Made by a program: the position numbers and the translations under genes
Notes under the pieces: model-generated
The model's input: the letters and a program-made list of their open reading frames with translations, nothing else
Databases searched by the model: none
What the model was told of the DNA's origin: nothing
Part shown: positions 32,476-35,251 of the stretch, piece after piece
Position numbering within the stretch: the stretch's first letter is position 1
Layout of the letters: each line of letters opens with the position of its first letter
NCBI GenBank assembly: GCA_043777315.1
Contig: JAYVPW010000028.1
Span: 1 to 35,251, forward strand
DNA from: CAIURC01 sp043777315
GTDB taxonomy: Bacteria; Verrucomicrobiota; Verrucomicrobiia; Chthoniobacterales; Chthoniobacteraceae
Direction: 5' to 3'
DNA length: 35,251 bases

Positions 32476-34089
32476 TCATTCGGCCGCCAGCAACTCGGCG
32501 GAAGCAGGGCGATTTTCGCGGAGGAGGTGGCGGATTTCCTGCGGAGAGAGTTCGCGGTTGGCGATGAAGAGTTCGTCGAGGTCGCCGCGGAAACGTCCGC
32601 CTTTTTGCGCCGGTCCGGGCGAACGTCCGATCCAGAGATCGCCCGCGCTCGCGGCGATTTCACTGGGCTCGACGCCTCCGCGACGGCGCGTGGCACCGCG
32701 TGAGGAGATGCCTTCCAGCCGGCCATCGACGTAGCTTTTGAGTTGAATCCTGGCGTCTGCGCGCGGGACGGGCGGGACGACGACGGCGAGGTGATGCCAC
32801 TGGCCGTCGCGCAGCGAAGTCGTCCCGACCCGCACGCCGTGGCCGGTCGTGGTGCGGAGCGCGCCGAGTGCGCCCTGCGTCGGATCAGCATTCCAGGCGA
32901 GAGCGGCGAGCCGCGGCGTTTTCCCAGGGAGCTGCCACGAAAGCATCGCGCCAGAATCGGTGAGTGGCGCATCGGCGGGCACGCGCGCCCAGAATGCGAC
33001 GGTGTGTGCCGCGCGCTTTCCGACTCGTGGAAAAGGAGCGCGCGCGAAATTTTCGCCGTCGAGATGCAGCGCATTTTGCCACCGACCGGCGAGCCATGAA
33101 TCTTCCGGCCTGGCCTCGATCCGGGCATCGAACGACCCGCGCATCGCGCCGATCACTTCCGCATTTGCGATGAGCCCGCGCGGCTCATCGAAGCTCCAGT
33201 GGACGTATTCCGTGGGCCTGGCGGCGCGCTCGAAAGCGACCTTTCGCATGAGCCGCGCGAGCTTTTGCTCCCGATCGCGCACGTCAGTCACGCCGTTGCG
33301 CGCGAAGCGTGACGCCTGCTTTTCGCGCAGCGTGAAGGGCGCGTTCGTTTGCCCATTTCCGTCATGCGCCGCGGCCTCGATGGCACCTTTCGTCACAAAG
33401 ACTTCCGTCCCGCCGTTTTCTTCGGCGACCATGCTGAATTCAGTGCCGAGATCGACGACATCGACGGCGGAATTGGCGATGCGAAAACCGATCGCCTCGG
33501 GCGGCACTTTTGCCTTTAGCGTGCCGCTGCGCAGCACCGCATCCCATTCGGATTTGAGTTCGAGCGACGCCGGGCCTTCCAGCACGATCTCCGCGCCGCT
33601 GTCGAAGGTGATCTCCGCGAACCCGCTTGCCAGCTTGATTTGCTGGCCGCGCCGCAATTCGTCGCCCACCGCCGGAGCCTCGCCGATCCACCGGATGTCT
33701 TTTCCGCCGGAGAGCCGCGCGACCGATTCGTCGGCGTCCTGTTCCGCGGCGATCCGCGCGTCCCCAACCTCGCGCTTTTCCGAGCCGCCGAGCCAAAAAG
33801 CGAGCGCGATGGCCGCCGCCGCGGCGAGCGAACCGAGCCCCCACCACACGACAGCGGAGCGTTCCGCGAGTGCGCGAAACGGCGCGTCAGGCGCCTCGGA
33901 TTGCATCTCCGCGGCGTAGTCGAAAAGGCTGGCCGAGAGCCCCATCGCGCGGACGTAAAAACGCCGCGCGCCCTCGGATTGCTCCAGCATTTCCGCGAGC
34001 CGCGCGCGTTTCGTCTCGGTGAGAAAACCATCCACGAGCGCGCTGCAAAGCTCGCTCAACTCGAGTCGCTCGGAGTCGGGCAGATTCAT
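32476..34089 (-). CDS. FecR-domain anti-sigma factor with C-terminal LamG domain
   Basis: A 537-residue single-pass membrane protein. The cytoplasmic N-terminus (1-78) resembles the FecR/anti-sigma region that binds the sigma factor. A membrane helix at about 80-101 (VVWWGLGSLAAAAAIALAFWL) is followed by a FecR domain (about 130-265) with SGFAEITFDSGAEIVLEGPA and VVDLGTEFSMV. A LamG/concanavalin-type domain (about 300-525) has VHWSFDEPRG, HTVAFWARVPADAP, GQWHHLAVVV and FRGDLDELFIANRELSP. This fusion is usual in Verrucomicrobiota and Planctomycetota: the LamG part may sense an external sugar or calcium. The start overlaps the sigma-factor stop by 4 nt (ATGA). Confidence 0.93.
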   Translation of the reverse strand: MNLPDSERLELSELCSALVDGFLTETKRARLAEMLEQSEGARRFYVRAMGLSASLFDYAAEMQSEAPDAPFRALAERSAVVWWGLGSLAAAAAIALAFWLGGSEKREVGDARIAAEQDADESVARLSGGKDIRWIGEAPAVGDELRRGQQIKLASGFAEITFDSGAEIVLEGPASLELKSEWDAVLRSGTLKAKVPPEAIGFRIANSAVDVVDLGTEFSMVAEENGGTEVFVTKGAIEAAAHDGNGQTNAPFTLREKQASRFARNGVTDVRDREQKLARLMRKVAFERAARPTEYVHWSFDEPRGLIANAEVIGAMRGSFDARIEARPEDSWLAGRWQNALHLDGENFARAPFPRVGKRAAHTVAFWARVPADAPLTDSGAMLSWQLPGKTPRLAALAWNADPTQGALGALRTTTGHGVRVGTTSLRDGQWHHLAVVVPPVPRADARIQLKSYVDGRLEGISSRGATRRRGGVEPSEIAASAGDLWIGRSPGPAQKGGRFRGDLDELFIANRELSPQEIRHLLRENRPASAELLAAE

Positions 34090-34637
34090 GCGGCACCCTC
34101 CAGCGAGAGTTGATTGGTCACGCAGTCGAGCAGCAGTTTCCGCAGCCGTGTGAGGGCTTTGTAAGCCGCTTCGAGCGTGCGCCCGGAACGCTGCGCAGCC
34201 GCATCCACGCAGCTCCCCGGCTCGTATCGGGTGAGGACGAGTTCACGATCGCGGGGATGCAATTTTTGCAGGCACCGGGCCAGCGCTTCGTGCCGCGCGC
34301 TCACTTCCTCGGAAAGTTCAGCCGCGGTCTGCGCGAGCGCGTCCACGATCTCCTGGTTGAAGATGACTTTCGCCCGCGCGTATTTCTGCCGGGCGGCGCG
34401 GACCTGCCAATACGCGATCTGGCAGGCCCACGCCGCGAAGTCGGTGCCGAGTGTAAATTGGTCGAACTTCTCGCACACGATCAGGCCGGTCTGTTGCAGC
34501 AGGTCTTCCGCGTCGTGGCGGTCCGGCACGAGCGTGTAGATGTAGGAAAAAATCCGCCGCTGATGCTGGGTCATCAACAGCATCAAATGCTGTGCGCGCG
34601 TGAGTTCGCGCGGGGCGGATTCATCAGGCATCGACAT
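34086..34637 (-). CDS. ECF sigma factor, Rhodopirellula/Verrucomicrobium family (TIGR02989-like)
   Basis: A 183-residue sigma-70-family factor. Region 2 (about 15-85) has RRIFSYIYTLVPDRHDAEDLLQQT and FAAWACQIAYWQVR. Region 4 (about 115-175) has LQKLHPRDRELVLTRYEPG and RTLEAAYKALTRLRK. It directs RNA polymerase to its own set of promoters, held in check by the FecR-LamG protein whose gene overlaps it by 4 nt. The ATG 34637 is used; Met3 at 34631 is possible. The EF-hand gene ends 24 bp upstream, so all three genes probably form one operon. Confidence 0.93.
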   Translation of the reverse strand: MSMPDESAPRELTRAQHLMLLMTQHQRRIFSYIYTLVPDRHDAEDLLQQTGLIVCEKFDQFTLGTDFAAWACQIAYWQVRAARQKYARAKVIFNQEIVDALAQTAAELSEEVSARHEALARCLQKLHPRDRELVLTRYEPGSCVDAAAQRSGRTLEAAYKALTRLRKLLLDCVTNQLSLEGAA

Positions 34638-34661
34638 TGGATTCGCCCGGAGGCGGGCGAT

Positions 34662-35000
34662 TTAGACGCCCTTCTTTTTCTTCTTCGCGCCCTTCGCTTT
34701 GTCGCCGGCGGGCTTTCCTTTCAGCGCGCCGATTTCGCTGTCGTCGAGCTTGCCGTCGTTGTTCGCGTCCACAACTTTGCCCGTGCCGGTCTTGTTGGCA
34801 TCAAAGGCTTTGCGCAAGGCCTCAGCCTCCGCGCCGTCGATTTTGCCGTCTTCGTTTTTGTCGAATTCGCGGACGAGCTTCCGCTTTTCCTGGCGCTCGG
34901 CCTTGTCGGGTTTGGCACCTTTGTTTCCCGCAAAAGCAGGAGCCGGGAGTGCGAGGGTGATGGCGCAGAGCGCGAGGTTGAGGATGCAGGTTTTTTTCAT
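34662..35000 (-). CDS. Secreted EF-hand calcium-binding protein
   Basis: A 112-residue exported protein with signal peptide MKKTCILNLALCAITLALPA (cleavage near AFA-G). Two canonical EF-hand loops, DKNEDGKIDGAE (47-58) and DANNDGKLDDSE (78-89), have all acidic ligand positions and should bind calcium. The flanking helices are short and basic, and the tail is Lys-rich (KGAKKKKKGV). It is the first gene of the operon with the ECF sigma and FecR-LamG genes (24-bp gap). Whether it supplies a calcium signal to them is inference. Start ATG at 35000; 144 bp upstream separate it from a family-1 palindrome and hold nothing I can name. Confidence 0.88.
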   Translation of the reverse strand: MKKTCILNLALCAITLALPAPAFAGNKGAKPDKAERQEKRKLVREFDKNEDGKIDGAEAEALRKAFDANKTGTGKVVDANNDGKLDDSEIGALKGKPAGDKAKGAKKKKKGV

Positions 35001-35144
35001 TTTTGATGTGATGGAGTCAGGTTGCTGAGGTTGGCCGGAAGCGGATCATCCATTTCCAGGAAAAGGTTTCCCCTCTCGCAATTGTAACAGCGCGGGCGGC
35101 TGCGATTGGGACAAAAAATCGTGTGCAGCGTGTGGTCATTCATC

Positions 35145-35251
35145 GTCATCCTGAGCGCAGTGCAGGCGCGACAGCGCCGGAGCGGAGTCGAAGGACCTCT
35201 AACTATTTCCCCCGTTGCGCGCGTGTTCAGGGAAATAGTTAGAGGTCCTTC
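35145..35251. repeat. Family-1 long palindrome, right-truncated copy 5
   Basis: It opens GTCATCCTGAGCGCAGTGCA, has a small extra inverted stretch (GGCGCGACAGCGCC), then CTCTAACTATTTCCCC, loop, and GGGAAATAGTTAGAGGTCC up to the window end. Both inner arms are subtype A, the same as at the left edge. Confidence 0.88.

Overview
This 35.3 kb, GC-rich window is chromosomal DNA most likely from a Verrucomicrobiota bacterium (Chthoniobacter/Spartobacteria-like). I infer this from protein content and repeat style, not from a marker tree. The clues are an ECF sigma factor of the Rhodopirellula/Verrucomicrobium type paired with a FecR-LamG anti-sigma protein, two PEP-CTERM surface proteins, a pseudopilin-like protein of the planctomycete/verrucomicrobial kind, an LEPR-XLL-like beta-helix protein, and many long intergenic palindromes. 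No rRNA, tRNA, CRISPR array, transposase or phage gene was seen.

Layout. 1-4000: a minus-strand surface-glycan cluster (ABC exporter, hexapeptide acetyltransferase, glycosyltransferase), with an inverted pair of heptamer arrays inside it. 4000-8030: a small basic protein, purB, a methyltransferase gene broken by an in-frame TAG, and a polysaccharide-deacetylase lipoprotein. 8074-10638: a very glycine-rich beta-helix protein containing a 741-bp-period internal duplication. 10.7-14 kb: a TIGR03032-family protein, then ffh, rpsP and khpA. The usual rimM-trmD does not follow; instead there is a repeat-bounded remnant of a propeller-like gene. 14.6-19 kb: hflK, hflC, a PhnP-like metallo-hydrolase and a TIGR03790 protein as one tight operon. 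19.2-21 kb: a prepilin peptidase with an unusual insert and a divergent secreted protein.

21.1-25.2 kb is the most interesting part. A cobalamin (B12) riboswitch on the minus strand precedes two translationally coupled PEP-CTERM surface proteins, followed closely by a pseudopilin-like protein and gmhA. A DUF6580-type membrane protein lies divergently on the other side. This looks like a B12-controlled cell-envelope module, perhaps for corrinoid capture or uptake. The riboswitch and gene order can be read directly; the function is inference.

25.5-32.5 kb: lepA, lysA, carA, an FHA membrane protein, a CBM9-like protein, a CAP-domain protein and cutA. 32.5-35 kb: a minus-strand operon of an EF-hand protein, an ECF sigma factor and a FecR-LamG anti-sigma factor.

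Two families of 120-150 bp palindromes (five copies and three copies) fill intergenic gaps, often 15-50 bp after a stop codon. The window begins and ends inside copies of the first family, as expected if it is a contig whose assembly stopped at the repeat.
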